DNA of 64,000 nt from positions 50,058,296-50,122,295 of the forward strand of contig NW_024609880.1 of the NCBI RefSeq assembly GCF_016920785.2. The letters are read 5' to 3'. The translations under genes were made by a program, and so were the position numbers. Shown here piece after piece: positions 1-11,130 of the stretch. The notes below the pieces were generated by a model. The model saw nothing but the letters and a program-made list of their open reading frames with translations. It had not been told where the DNA came from and made no database searches. Within the stretch, counting starts at the first letter, position 1. Every line of letters starts with the position of its first letter. This DNA comes from Ixodes scapularis. Taxonomy: Eukaryota; Arthropoda; Arachnida; Ixodida; Ixodidae.

Positions 1-843
1 CATTTCAAGCAAGTCCCCCCTCTGAAAAGAGCACACTGCCTTTCGTTACAGTTCTGCAAGTGGCAGACATATGCATGTTCTCCACTGGACGGTGGAAAGT
101 TTGCGTTGCTACTGCGAACAACAGGTACGTACGCCACCGACGCTCCGATTGGTTGACACGCTGTTTACATTAAGGCACGTGAACGCCTTATAAAGTCCCT
201 ATCCAGTTAGCGCTCTATACACACAAAAAAGTGCACACTTCTTTATAGATTACAAAAAAAAATTATCAGATTGAAAAAAAAAAAAAATCTAGTGCTAAAG
301 TACGCTTTTCGCTGGGACAGCGAATATCTGAAAGGTGACGCTAATTGTCATAGCGGAAAATTTATATCTGGTTTGGTTCATTCTTAAGATTTTGGTAACC
401 ACACCTTCAATACGTTATAGTGTTATCCGTACTACAATATACCCTTTTTTTTTTTAAGGAACCATCAAGAAATACTGACGGCCTCCATACTTTGGGCACT
501 GCCAAGGCACTGCTTTCTGCGCGAAGCTCGTGATTAAACCCTAGTTTACTGTGAGCGCTGACCGAGTACTCGTGTCGAATACATTTAGACCCGGGTACGC
601 GCCCAACGCTCACGCTGCAGTCGTGTTCAGTGCATCTTCAAATCACCCAAAATATGGCGACTTCGGAGCCGCCATTGGGTTGTCATGACGCGCGTAAATC
701 TATACAATCGCCGGCGTGTCCTAGTGCTTCTATAACAACAAATCAAGTTTATATTTCGCCCAATTTTTAAAGTCTGGTCCTGTGTCTATCTGACTGGCGG
801 ATATCTTTTTTTTTTTTTCTTTTGTCGCGCATGCGCGTTGCAG
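1..843 (+). other. upstream arrestin intron, no coding recognised
   Basis: No exon of a recognised gene was found here. The stretch has A and T runs (around 240-290 and 448-458) and a pyrimidine tract at about 807-825 that leads into the acceptor CAG at 841-843 of the first visible arrestin exon. It is therefore read as intron, or intron plus repeat, of the arrestin gene whose 5' exons lie before the window. Confidence 0.5.
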
Positions 844-990
844 CAAGGACGACAGCCCTATCGCTCCGGGCACGACGGTGGAACGAGAGATCTCGATCCT
901 GCCTTCCCTGGAGGACAACCAGCACAAGTACGGCGTCTTCGTGCAGAGCTACAGGGGAGACGACGTTGACTGCCTCGCTTCTTCCACCAT
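844..990 (+). CDS. arrestin, internal exon (C-domain)
   Basis: This is the first visible exon of an arrestin, the adaptor that binds phosphorylated G-protein-coupled receptors, uncouples the G protein and (in beta-arrestins) leads to endocytosis. The exon starts after CAG at 841-843 and ends before GTAAGA at 991; it is 147 nt, entered with two codon bases upstream and left with two. The reading includes SKDDSPIAPGTTVE and, before the donor, DCLASST. These match the C-domain arrestin block that reads '..TxT..(A/D)NxxKxG......NLASST' in the family. The segment corresponding to GLALDGKLKHEDTN is diverged here (GVFVQSYRGDDVD). It continues into 3066-3161 and 4401-4764 with matching phases. Whether it is visual or beta-type cannot be decided from this part. 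The N-domain exons are outside the window. Confidence 0.86.
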
Positions 991-1171
991 GTAAGAAAGA
1001 AGCGCAGCTTTTCGTCGGAATTCACGACACTACGATTTTGGACCAGCGCAAGATAAACAAAACGCTAATTTTCGAGGAGGGCTATGACTCCGTCGGAACG
1101 TAACCCTAGCGGTAGCATTAAGCTGCCTGGAGCGCGTCTGCGATCGGTATCTCTACCGCGTCCTCAAATCT

Positions 1172-1474
1172 TGTCCCTCAATTTTCACCTGGTGACGCCA
1201 CAGAACTGTCATACTGCTGCCTGCTACGATCCTGGCGGTAGCGCAGCGGCTGGAGGTGGATGTGCCGGATGCCTGTTTATCTGCAGGTCGCTCTTAGCTC
1301 GACAGTTAGCGGAAGCTTCTGCAGCAACATGTTCGGGGCGCATCGACGACAGCGACACTCGCCCTTTACTCGTCTTCTTTTCCCCCTAAATTTCTGCTGC
1401 CAACCGCTAGGACCGCGATATCTGGCAGCATGACACAGCGGCGTCCTGGCGTAATTTGTTGTCACTTTGGGACC
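1172..1474 (+). mobile_element. TIR MITE, 'GGTCCC' family copy 1
   Basis: This 303-bp segment is alignable by eye along its length with 11131-11431 in the same orientation. Shared words include 'ctacgaycctggcggt', 'gcagacgcctgt'-like text, 'gcgayatcyg(a/g)cagcatgac' and 'tgtcactttgggacca'. The two ends are inverted (left tGTCCCTC..TGACGCCACAG; right rc GTGGTCCCAAAGTGACA..), so it reads as a non-autonomous TIR element. No ORF or target duplication is clear. It sits in the arrestin intron. Confidence 0.65.
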
Positions 1475-2529
1475 ACCTGCGGTACATATGCTGTATACGA
1501 CACTAAAAGCACCAGTTAAAGACTCGTTCTATAACTGGTGCCTTTAGTTGTACCTTAGCGTTGTGTCATCTAAAAGTGAGAGAAAGTTATTCATAGTGTT
1601 TGTTTGTAATGAAACGAAAACGGTCGTAAGTGTTACGCAATGACGTCTAGAAAGCAGAAAGTTGCCTCCTAAGGCGGCGTCTGGTGCAGCCGGTCGTCGA
1701 TGGGCAATTTTGCAAGTGCAGTACTACTACCAACTTGGGGTATGCAACGCGCATCACGCAGTAGTGATTACGTGACTGCACGCCTCTATGGCAGCCCGTG
1801 CATGTCGAAACCGGCAGGTTGTCGTAGCGGCGTCACGCTTATGATCTCCCCTGCCTGAGAAGGGTGTTTCTTCCGATGCCCTGCCGCATTGCCGGGAAGC
1901 TATCGACGGAGGGGCCGCACTTACGGTCGTACTGCAGATGTCACATTGCGTATAAATTTCTGCCTCCAGTTAATTTGATTGAAATATAACCTGTTTTTCT
2001 TAAACTCGGGTAATACCATTGCACAAGTACTCACAGAATTCATTCGTAAAAAGTAGAGCATAGTATGGTTGATTGTCGTGACGTAGCACTTCAGCACGCG
2101 CTGCGAGCAGGTTTTGTAGTATATCGCAAAGTACTGTGCATCACCCCAAAGTACGATACACTTCACAGTTGTACGATAGACACACTGGGTTGTTTTATCC
2201 TAACGAAAAACATCACTTTCTTCTGTCGTTTGTCGTTAGAAAAATTGTTAGAAAAGAGGCCACCAGGAAGCGACAATACAATTTCTCCGTTTTGTCCCCA
2301 GTGTTATCTCGTTTACGAGGTTATCTGCCAAGCAGAAAACACTTGCGCATTCACCTTCAAGTGTTTGTTTTGTTCTATCGCAAAACCTGTCCCTCTTCCC
2401 GGATTTTCTGATCTTGTCTTGTGCACAAGAGAAAATCAGAGTTCCACCGTCGTTAATGATGGCTTTGTTAGCTTTCCGGGAGTCGAAAGAAGCGGACATT
2501 ACGCAAACTTGAGACTGAGTAAATACTTC

Positions 2530-2706
2530 TTCTATACTCTATTTCACCTGATGATGTACCGCGGGAAAGGCTACAAGAGCGAGCTTCTTGCTCTGGGGCA
2601 CATCTTAGCGGCACAAGCCCTCGTGCATTAAAGGCAGCTGCCAACGCTACGAGCTCGCGCTTTTGGCCTTCGCTGCGGTACAACATAAGGTGAAACGGAG
2701 TATAGA
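2530..2706. repeat. fold-back arms beside MITE
   Basis: Left arm about 2530-2591 (..TATACTCTATTTCACCTGATG..) and right arm about 2645-2706 are inverted copies of each other (the right-arm rc reads TATACTCCGTTTCACCTTATG..). They enclose a loop of about 55 bp. The right arm runs directly into the 260-bp TIR element at 2701. The arms are imperfect (roughly 80% by eye), so this is an old fold-back repeat. Confidence 0.55.
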
Positions 2707-2960
2707 CGCTTTCAGCGCGCGCCAAATTGAGCCGCCATAGCCGACCTTTTCTTGTTTTACCGCCATGCCGAGCCACTGAAGCGGGCGTTGACGAGTCTGT
2801 ACAAGGGCCTATGCTGGAGACAAGGACACGGTAGAATCTAAAATGGCAATGACCTGTCCTGCTGTGGTAATGATGAAGTAGAGCGAGCGGAATAAGAGGA
2901 AACAAAAACTGAAGGTCGGTTATGGCGGCGCCCATGCACAGCTGCCTGAAAGCGTCAATA
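2701..2960 (-). mobile_element. 260-bp TIR MITE (TATAGACGCTTT), copy 1
   Basis: The ends are TATAGACGCTTTCAG at 2701 and its inverse CTGAAAGCGTCAATA ending at 2960. The sequence is the reverse complement of 9796-10056 (261 bp), sharing for example 'cagctgtgcatgggc', 'gaccttcagtttttgtttcc' and 'ggcatggcgg'-type blocks. The TA at each tip is compatible with TA target duplication (Tc1/mariner-like), which is inference. No coding capacity. Confidence 0.7.
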
Positions 2961-3065
2961 GGCACGCTAATAAAACCTACAGGCACGAGGTGAAGCTCTC
3001 GCGAGTAAGTACTAGCAATTAGAGGGTAGTCGAGAATTCTTAGGTCCGTGTGCTCTTCCGTGCAG

Positions 3066-3161
3066 CATATCGGACCATGCCAAGAAGAACCTGTTCGGCA
3101 TCGTCGTGTCCTACGAGGTCAAGGTGAAGATCGGCCTCGGGACGTTGAGTTCTCTCTCGGG
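3066..3161 (+). CDS. arrestin, penultimate exon
   Basis: This exon is 96 nt, between acceptor GTGCAG (3060-3065) and donor GTAAGT (3162). It starts with the last base of a codon begun in 844-990 (AT|C = Ile) and ends with GG that is completed by C at 4401 (Gly). It reads ISDHAKKNLFGIVVSYEVK, then VKIGLGTLSSLS. The block 'xGIVVSYxVKVKxxLG' is one of the most diagnostic arrestin C-domain strands, and its match fixes the family. The following 'GELxxxxPFxLMH' strand is encoded by the next exon. Confidence 0.9.
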
Positions 3162-4400
3162 GTAAGTCTGCGTCACCTCTGTTCTCCTCTCACAAAAGTG
3201 TTGCTTGGTCTATTTCGTTGGACTTCAGTTGTACATTTCCCCCACAGTTTAATTATCCGGTAACGGAAAGTCGGACGTGGGACCCTCACCCCAACGTAAG
3301 ATCCGACGTGCGGATGTCAGTTAAATTTTTAAAATAAAGTGTGAGAAAATGTAAACGAGCATACTCGTTACTTGACTTAAATCGAACGATTCCTCAAAAA
3401 TTATTGACAACAACAGATGCAAAAAGTCGGCATGTCACCCCGACGTCCATCACGTAACGATAGTCGGAATGGGCGAGGACCAAATGACCAGAGAAATTCT
3501 AGAGACTTACACAGTCAAAAACGAAGGGACAGAGCATTGCGTAAGACAAACTTCGGTCCTTCTCCATGGCAGGGAGATTGGTCGACTGGACACATGCTGA
3601 TCAGCCATCATGTTGTTGTTTGCTGATGGCTGCTGCTGTTTCTTTCAGTGTTTGTTTTCCATTCAAACTTCAGTTGAGAGTCAGCGGTACTCTTGTGTAC
3701 GCCCTTCTATTTCGTCTTCGGTTTTTTGTGCGCTGTGTCGATCTTTTCGAGTATTCCTAAATTGATATATGAATTTTTGATGACGCTCAGCAAGGTTCGA
3801 ATTGAAACCATATATTTATATTCAACTATTAAAAAGGTAATTACTCAATTTCTGCCGTGGCTAGCAATCTGTTCCCGAAAAGGTCTTCTTTTGAATACAA
3901 AATCAGCGTTAATGGCTGGTGATCGAGCAAGTTCTAATCCTCCTAGTCCCGCTATATTCATTAAAAAATGCCGAGAGCGCCCTATTGTGTTCGTGCTTCT
4001 AGCTCTATAAATCCTTCTTCGGCGTTCTTATCGGCGAATGCCACAGTCTTATTGACTGAGGAGCGATAATGAGATGATCGGGGCTCGCCACGCCCTGCCC
4101 TTCTTAAGCTGCCTGTGACTGTACGGTGAGCAAGTGTTCCAAAATACGTCTTGGGCGCATTGTAAAGCAAGGAGGAGCACGTTAATCAAAAGGGTGCAAC
4201 ATAGAGGAGGCGCAGGGAACGCGCGGTGACAAGGCAGCCAAGCGCGCACCGCCGTATATCATGTCGAGAGAGGAATCAAAATCACGTGGATGCGCTAAGG
4301 AAGGGAGGAGGGGGTAAACAAACGCACGAGGTGCGCAAGCAGCTGACGAACTTGCACGAGGTATAGCAAAGGCGTCCACGATTTTTTCTCGTCTTCGCAG
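3162..4400 (+). other. last arrestin intron
   Basis: This 1.24-kb intron runs from GTAAGT at 3162 to TTCGCAG at 4394-4400. Only AT-rich unique-looking sequence was seen, with an imperfect 'catgtc..' segment near 3417-3600. No coding region or clear repeat was recognised. Confidence 0.55.
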
Positions 4401-4764
4401 CAGGGGAGAGATCGCCTGCTTCGTTCCTTTCCTGTTGATGCACGCCGGTCCCGCCGAGGTTCCCAAACCGGACAGCTTTGAAGAGAACGAGATCCTGACG
4501 GTGCACCGCCCGATGACCCCGCCGCCCTCGACGTCGGGCATCCCGCTGCCCAACGGTCTCGAAGCGGCCATCGCAGAGTCTGCCAACGCCGGCACGGCCA
4601 TCGTGGGTCCCTACGAGTCGAGTCCGCCCGCCTCTATCGACTTCCTCGACGAAAGCCCGACCGAAGGATCGCCGGTCGCCTTGTCTCAAGACCTCCCAGA
4701 ACCGGAAGTAATCCAGAAACTCTCGGATATCAACATCCGCGGAGTGCCGCCACTCATTGACTGA
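4401..4764 (+). CDS. arrestin, terminal exon and C-terminal tail
   Basis: The exon opens RGEIACFVPFLLMHAGP, the counterpart of the last arrestin beta strand (usually GELxxELPFxLMHPKP). The tail follows: KPDSFEENEILTVHR, then a Pro/Ser/Glu-rich stretch ending GVPPLID and TGA at 4762-4764. 'DSFEENE' lines up with the acidic segment that in other arrestins carries the three-element/AP2 contact. Here the family's F-x-x-F-x-x-x-R pattern is not intact (I-L-T-V-H-R is seen), and no canonical LIEF clathrin box is visible. The tail is about 100 residues after the core, long and low in complexity. The exon is markedly GC-rich compared with its flanks, as coding exons in this window are. The stop is followed by a 3' UTR without an obvious AATAAA in the next 300 bp. 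Confidence 0.9.
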
Positions 4765-6423
4765 GTGGGCTTCCCCTACAAGGCTTCTCCGTGCGCAAAA
4801 CGCGCCCCAGTGAAACCCATCCTTACTGATTGATTTTTTTTTTTTCAAGAACGATTCACGAAGATGTTTCATGTCACGTGGCTTGAAACGCCTCTTCCCT
4901 CCCAGAAGTCTTCGTGCGGATGAACCCGATGTTATCTGGCAGGGTTTTTGTCGGGGGATATTCGTGTATCCCTCGATGTGCAGAGCTTGCTGGTAGACGG
5001 AACATTCCAGCCCCTGAACTTACATCGATGAGTCGTACTATTTTGGTTCCGACCCGGTTTGTAAGACCACCTGTGGTCGGTAAAACGGTCGTAACGTGAG
5101 GCCGTGGGTCCCAGGACACTTTGATGGTCCAAAGGTTATGAGGGGAGCTTCAGTTAGTCGTCTACTAGTCTTGGTGCTAACCGTTGAAAGAAAGAACAGT
5201 GGCCTCATGTTTTACTGCTTTCAACTGCTGCTTTTTGCGCTTACGCGTGTAGCTTTTGTGCGTGTGCTCGCTGTTTTTGTTTTTTTCTTGTGCTTGAATT
5301 TAGCGAGCTAATTTAAAAGCCGGCGACCATTATTAGCCAATGCCACAAAAATATAGCGGCATGAATAGCATTTTTTTTCTTCAATCACATGAGATGTTTT
5401 GTAGGCAACTTACGTTCCTAATGAGACATTTCAACTCCACACCGGAAACAGAAAGCTTAACACGTATGAATCGGGGGCCTTTCTATAGATTTTCGTTGTT
5501 TGGCGTCTAGAGATGTTCGCGGACAATCTTTCCGTTCTGTGCTAGCTCGAACGTGATACAAGACGGCCTCGGCCCTTGGGCCGTTACCTTCTCTCCCCAC
5601 GCGTGTACATACCATATAATCCCACATATAAATACAGCGGACTTATCTATATTTGATACAAGTAGACAGAGCATCATGGACACGTGTTGTCGTAATATGT
5701 GATGTAGCCGAGAGCAAAGGTTTGCCCCTTCGCTCGTGCCGCTGTGTGCTCTGTTTTGCGCTTGCCCTACAGCGGATTGTTTCCAAAACTCTGCCGCGTA
5801 ACCTCGACCCTCGTCGGAATTGCCTCAAAATCGCAGCTCGTCCAATAATTTTATTATAAGCCGCTAACGTTGAGAGAGCCTCAGGAACAAACGTAGAAGG
5901 GTTAGCAGAACACGAGAAAATGCACGCTGCCGTCATCACAGGTGCACGGATTAGCAGTTACGTATATTGGCATCATAGATGAGCTCAGAATCTTCAAATA
6001 AGGTACGGTCCAGACAACCTTTCTAGAACCAACTCAGAAGGAAAACTGCAATAGGAGCTTGCTTGAAAAAAGTGGCTCCGATCCGTACTCGAGAAACGAA
6101 CTAGGCGCGATCGAAATACCGCCATCTTCACCGGAGCAGCCACCCCGGAAACTGCGCGGCTGCACGTACCAGTCCATTCGAGTCGCGCAAGGGCCGGTGG
6201 CGCCACCTCACAACACCATCTCGAAGTAGCTGTATCAAACAACTTTCGTGTTTTGACTCGCCGCTACATGGCGGCGCTGAAGTCGCATCCAGTTTAGGGT
6301 GCCTCGATGTTACTGCTGCGTCCAGGGTGGACCCCCGTGGCAGGACCAAATCGGGCCCTACTTCTTTATAATGTGTGGACGTAATTCGTGGGTGAAAAAG
6401 TTGTATTTTAGCTTAATTTTAAC
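4765..6423. other. arrestin 3' flank / intergenic
   Basis: The first few hundred bases are presumably the arrestin 3' UTR. Beyond that I see no protein with recognisable similarity on either strand and no clear TIR element until 6424. The poly-T tract at 4834-4844 and AT-rich sequence at 5300-5420 are unremarkable. Confidence 0.45.
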
Positions 6424-6893
6424 TAGGGGTGTCGCGAACCGGCCGAGGTTCAAGTTCGACCAGGTTCGACTTTTTCGAACTTTTAGTGGAAATCGACGAA
6501 CCTTGTATTGAGGTTCGACTCGTGTGCGCATGCGCGACAGGCTGGCCAGTTGGCTTCGGATTGGATGGTGATGGCTAAGGGAAGAATGAAGGGCAGCGCT
6601 GACTGGTTATTTCAGTTAATACAGTTCAAAAAGAAATTAAGTTATTAACTTCTTCAGTGATTAGAATTGGTTTCTTTGAATTGATACTGTTTATAAAATA
6701 AAATAACCCTTTGCATAAAAAAAGATTCTCCAAACCTAGACATGCTTCTATCAAGGTCTGGCCACACTGTCCACAAAGTCGAACCGGTCGATTCTGGTGA
6801 AAAGTTCGAAGGTTCGTCGAACCGGTTCGACCCAGTCGAACCCTGAAAGTTCGACCTAAAAATCCGGTTCGACAAAAGTTCGCGACACCCCTA
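6424..6893. mobile_element. 470-bp hAT-type MITE, 'TAGGGGTGTCGCGAAC' copy 1
   Basis: Terminal inverted repeats are TAGGGGTGTCGCGAAC at 6424 and GTTCGCGACACCCCTA ending at 6893. Subterminal sequence is rich in 'gttcgac/gtcgaac' repeats. Its interior ('catgcgcgacaggctggccag', 'gatggtaatg'-like, 'aaccctttgcataaaa', 'acatgcttctatcaaggtctggccacac') is the reverse complement of the copies at 62440-63299 and 63593-64000. The 8 bp flanks (ATTTTAAC / ATTTCACT) are only partly alike, so the target duplication has decayed here. It is non-autonomous with no transposase. Confidence 0.85.
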
Positions 6894-6897
6894 ATTT

Positions 6898-7600
6898 CAC
6901 TGATCTCTATGTCTATTTGCTGGATCGCGTTTGACCAGCTCCTCCTATGGACCGGAATGCGGTCACTGGCGGCCATCTTTAGGTAGAGTTATATCATCTC
7001 TAGCCATCATAGTAATATGGCGGACAGCGCAATGGCGGCAGGCTGCCATAAAAATAGCCGTAGATATAGTACACTGTACCGTGGGTGACATTTCGTGCTT
7101 GATTGAAGTTGTTCGACGAAGCAGATTCTTGAAACCCGGCGTGAACGGTAGCCTCATCTTTGAGGACCCGGCAAAAGTTCTAAGAAAGCGCAGCACCGGG
7201 GGAAAGCAGCACGGCTCGCATCAAAAGCAGACTCCGTAGCGTCGTCTGCTTACGATGCTTCTTTCGATGCGACTTTCGATACGTGCTGCGCTGCTTTTCT
7301 TCCGGTGCTGCGATTTCGTGAAACTTTTACCAGGTCCTCAAAAACCGAACTACTGTTCACGCCGGGTTTCAAAAACATGTTTCGTCAAATAATTTTAATC
7401 AAGCACGCAATATCACCCACGCTATTTTGACCGCAGCCTGCCAACCCACCTGCCAAAACGCTATCTGCCATGGATGGATGATAGCGGCTGCAGCAGCTTA
7501 CATTGGCTAGAGGTGATATAACTCTACCTAAAGATGGCTGCCAGTGACCGCATTCGCGGAGCGGGCAAACGCGATCCAGCAATTGTCATAGAGATCAGTG
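6898..7600. repeat. large fold-back element, arms about 300 bp
   Basis: The outer ends are CACTGATCTCTATG at 6898 and CATAGAGATCAGTG ending at 7600. Further matching arm words are 'gctggatcgcgtttg' (left) with 'caaacgcgatccagc' (right), 'gcggtcactggc', 'ctttaggtagagttatatca', 'gacatttcgtgcttgatt'-like, 'gaaacccggcgtgaac' and 'gcagcaccgg', each with an inverted partner. The centre is near 7240. The 470-bp hAT MITE lies immediately to its left and may have inserted in or beside its end. No ORF of note. Confidence 0.75.
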
Positions 7601-9395
7601 CCTAATTTGAACTACATTGACTCAAAACAGCGCCGACAAGAGCAGCTGAAAGTTTGACCCAATATGGCGGCTGTCCCCTCTGGACGCGGCGATGATATGT
7701 AGACACCCTAATCTAGTTCGGTATTGGTGGATGCGAGGGCCCGGGTTTCACGGGTGAGTTTCCCAAGTGAGTTATTCTAGTAACGTTGACTTCAGTGTAC
7801 TGACATTTCAGCCGTCAAATGAATCGATGGATGGATGCTAACGGCTGTACCCTATGTAACGGCCGGTAGCTTGCGCCACCTACACTTGGAGTTTAAAATC
7901 ATCTTGGGGTTTAAAATCAGGGTTGCCACTTATCTGAAGCGTTGTCTGAAGTCGCAGGAAACGTTTTTGCGTTCTCCAAAAATGCTAAAAGAGTCCGCGA
8001 CAGGAAAAGAAACTATATAATCTGAGTTTTCTGACTTCGTATCTAAGGGCTTGGAAGTCGCATTTTCAAATGGGACTTCCATGTGTAGGGCGGGCACCAA
8101 TTGCGTCAGCCCACTGAGGACCAAAATGGCGGTGCCCACAAAATAATGCAGGATGGAGTGCCGACACCCTAAGCGTACCTTATTTGGTAGTTCTAGATGA
8201 ACCCACCTTAATCTCCCGAATAAACGCCCCCCCTCCCCCCTCTTCCTTCCCACGGTGAAATAAATAAAGGTAAAATACTAGGTGGGCGATCTTTTGGGGG
8301 TGGGCGTTCGTTCGAGATTTCACCCGCCTTTTTTTTCGAATCTGCATTTCTTTTTGAAGTTGTTTAATCGCGGATGTTGGATGGGTATGTCCGTAGTGCC
8401 GGTCTTCACGCTTTTCAAGTCATCCATATCTGCCAAACTTCGGAAACATTGACTTCTTGTTAGAGGTGCTTATATTGAAATAAGTTGATTGCACCCATTT
8501 AGGGTACACCTATGCTGTGGTCTTTTATTTTGTGTGGCTTTGTTGTATGGTTCAAGAATACACGAGCTATTTTATAGCGAGTGCTGTCTTTGGACGATCC
8601 GTCAAATTATAATTAGGCATTGAGACACCATATTAAAGCTAAGCATTGGCCAAAGCTTCGTTTTACGCTGACAGACGCCAGCACGTCTTTGTGGTTTTAA
8701 TAGCTGTACGTGTGACCATCAAACCAAGAATCATAGGAACATTAAGAAATGAGAAATAAGACAAATATCCCTCTTAATAGGTACTTATCGATCGATTTTC
8801 CCTCTTCTTTTTTCAAATCATGGCTCGCGTGGAAAGACTACGGCAGATAGTTTCTTATAAATGCGCTTTTATAAAAATGACCGGGCGATCTTCATTAAGA
8901 TATTTTTTTATTGTGTCCGACTTTTTGTGCAGCCTCTTTCCCAACCATTGCGTCAGCCAAGAAAAATCAATTCGCCTCACCACTCTCGCCACCCGTGCAT
9001 CGGGTGTATTCATTCGGCAATAACTGAGGATCGGCACATCTATGCTTGCATATATACCTTGTATTTTCCATCTTGGCTTGTGGGTCATATTGGTGCGCGC
9101 AATCGAGACCACGGAGAGTACTTTTTTTATTTTTCTCGATTATTCGCATTCATTTTGGTGATGTCATATTTTGCCGATGTTTGGTCGTTGCTGCTACGAG
9201 AATGTACTTTGGCGTCTGTATACGCAGAAACAATATACCGCCTTTTACTTGATGTGGCCGTGTGAGCATTTCAAACGTTTCCAGATCCAATTGTTTAAAG
9301 GAAACCTGAAACACTTCTTTCGAAAATGAGATGGAGGTTGATTCTAGTGTAGTTTTATTCCGTGAATCTTAACATCACGTTCGTTTTTCCCGAAG
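7601..9395. other. intergenic, nothing recognised
   Basis: No exon-like reading frame with splice sites, RNA gene or clear transposon boundary was found. The stretch includes a C/T-rich patch at 8227-8245 and AT-rich sequence. Confidence 0.4.
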
Positions 9396-9682
9396 ATGTA
9401 CAGTCTCCGGCAATATGAAAGACCCACTGGGGGCGCGTGGCCGAGGCGGTGACTGGCGGGGGCGCTGCGAGCGCTCCGGGCGATTCCATTCTGCTTCGAG
9501 GAAAGAACGCTCACTCGGGCTCAGCCAAAGCGAAACGCGCTTATCAGATTGTGCTGAGCCCCGAGTGAGCGTCCTCCCCTCGAGGCAGAATGGAATTGCC
9601 CGGAGCGCTCGCAGCGCCCCCGCCAGCCACCGCCTCGGCCACGCGCTCCCGTGGGTCTTTCATATTGCCGGAGACTGTACAT
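9396..9682. repeat. fold-back MITE, arms about 130 bp
   Basis: The left arm starts ATGTACAGTCTCCGGCAATA at 9396 and the right arm ends with its inverse at 9682. Both arms are very GC-rich (cgcgtggccgaggcggtg.., gcgctgcgagcgctccggg) and match closely through 'gctcactcgggctcag'. The loop is only about 20-25 bp around 9530-9553. The close arm identity suggests a relatively young insertion or gene conversion between arms. No coding potential. Confidence 0.85.
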
Positions 9683-9795
9683 AAACGCCAGAACACTAAA
9701 AGAAAACTCCGAGCATCGTGGCGTCATAAGAGGATCTTTCGGCCGCCGAGCCCGTGTCGCTCGAGGGCCGAGCTTGCAATCGCAAGCTTGCCAGG

Positions 9796-10056
9796 TATAG
9801 ACGCTTTGCAGCAGCTGTGCATGGGCACTGCCATAACTGACCTTCAGTTTTTGTTTCCACTTATTACGTTTACTTCACTTCATTATTACCATAGCAGGCC
9901 AGGCTATTGCCATCTTAGATTTTATTCTGTCTTTCTCCACAGCATTGGCTTTTGTGGTGGCTCGTCCACACGAATTTCAGTGGCTCGGTATCTCGGTAAA
10001 GCAAGAGAAGGTCAGCAATGGCGGCTGTATTCTGGCGCGTGTGTAAAGCGTCTATA
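9796..10056 (+). mobile_element. 261-bp TIR MITE (TATAGACGCTTT), copy 2
   Basis: It starts TATAGACGCTTTGCAG and ends GTAAAGCGTCTATA. It is the inverted partner of 2701-2960. The interior reads 'ccataactgaccttcagtt' and 'ggctcggtatctcggtaaag'. No ORF belongs to it. Confidence 0.7.
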
Positions 10057-10676
10057 TTCCCCCGCACTGGCACGAATCGTGACGTCTTTTTCTAACAAAA
10101 CGTTAGGGCACAAATGAGCTGTTGAAGGTTTAACATAATTTAAGGCGAACCCCCGAGACTGGGGAAAAGACGAAGGACAACACAACAGACAAAATCTCAA
10201 GCACAGCCCTTTTCTTTTTTTTTTTTTTTCAAAGTAGCAAGAGTGCGCGTGCATAGCTTTGATAGGCGCTGAAAATGCGCCAGAGCGAAGATTCCCAAAA
10301 CTCCTTTTATGACGTAACGCTCCGCGAAGGAGGGGCTTCGGCGATATTTTGAAAATTATTTTCTGCAACCTCCGTGCACAAAATCAAAAAAATAATCTTG
10401 ATACTCGTGATCCTGGAGGCTAAATGAAGACGTTTTAAATGTTTTTACTCAAATACAGAACCGCTTCAGCTTCCCTTTAATAGAAACAATGACTGTCTCC
10501 TGATTATGATGGTCGCTGAGTACAGCGACTGCTACAGGGCACAGGTGAGCCCGGTGGCCATCGTTCCAGGCAGCAACCACGGATGACCGCCGCGCAAGGT
10601 TTGTTCGTTGCCCTCGACGCATGCAAAATCAAGCAGAGAGGAGTCTGCGCATGAAGTCATTGTGTTGTGAGGTTAT
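10057..10676. other. intergenic, nothing recognised
   Basis: Only a short motif 'cccgagactgggg' (10150-10163) echoes the Penelope-type 3' regions elsewhere in the window. A T-run lies at 10210-10229. No gene was seen. Confidence 0.4.
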
Positions 10677-10908
10677 TTAGACAGGAGGACGTTAGTCGGC
10701 CTCAGTGGGAGTCTGGTATCTCCGCTGTAGAAGAGAAATTTAGCCAGTGCAGTAGAACTGCCAGCCTCGGGTCTCATGTGTGCCTATGCATGCACGACCG
10801 CCCTCCGGTACGATGCTTGTCCAAATCGAAATGGGAAAGGGCGATGATCGAAGCCAGGATCCCAGAGTTCTGCGGCGCAAACTTTCGCTCCACGTTCTCC
10901 GAGTTGCG
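10677..10908 (+). repeat. dispersed SINE-like repeat, copy 1
   Basis: It shares ordered blocks with 25945-26195 and more distantly with 54885-55075: 'gttagtc(g/a)gcc', 'gggagtct', 'tctc(c/t)gctgtaga(a/t)gagaaatt', 'ggtacgatgct', 'tccagatcgaaacggg', 'ggatc(g/t)a(a/g).ccaggatcc', 'gctccgagttgcggt'. The 'ggatcgaa.cca' word resembles a decayed B box, so a tRNA-type SINE is likely, but no clear A box or tail was found. Confidence 0.6.
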
Positions 10909-11130
10909 GTGCGCTAACACACTGGGCCACCGATTCTCACCCAACAGTGTGTTAAATGCACGAAGGTACATAGACAAGCAGTGCAGGGACCCAGATCTCG
11001 TCCGCCGCCAACAAGAAAGCGAGCACTCCGCGCGGTGGTTGGAGAACCACATCCAGACGTGGCCGTGATATATATGATGCCGGTAATACGTCTCCGCACT
11101 AGCGTGTTTACAGCGTCTTAAAAAAAAAAA

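Larger units (their letters stand above)
991..3065 (+). other. arrestin intron with MITEs
   Basis: This 2.1-kb intron runs between two phase-2 arrestin exons (donor GTAAGA at 991, acceptor ..TGCAG at 3061-3065). It holds two recognisable repeats, listed separately: a 303-bp TIR element at 1172-1474 and a fold-back/TIR element at 2530-2960. A 'cacgcagtagtgatta' fragment near 1756 recurs near 54956 and, in the other orientation, in similar form near 50480 and 20045. No host coding sequence was seen inside. Confidence 0.6.
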
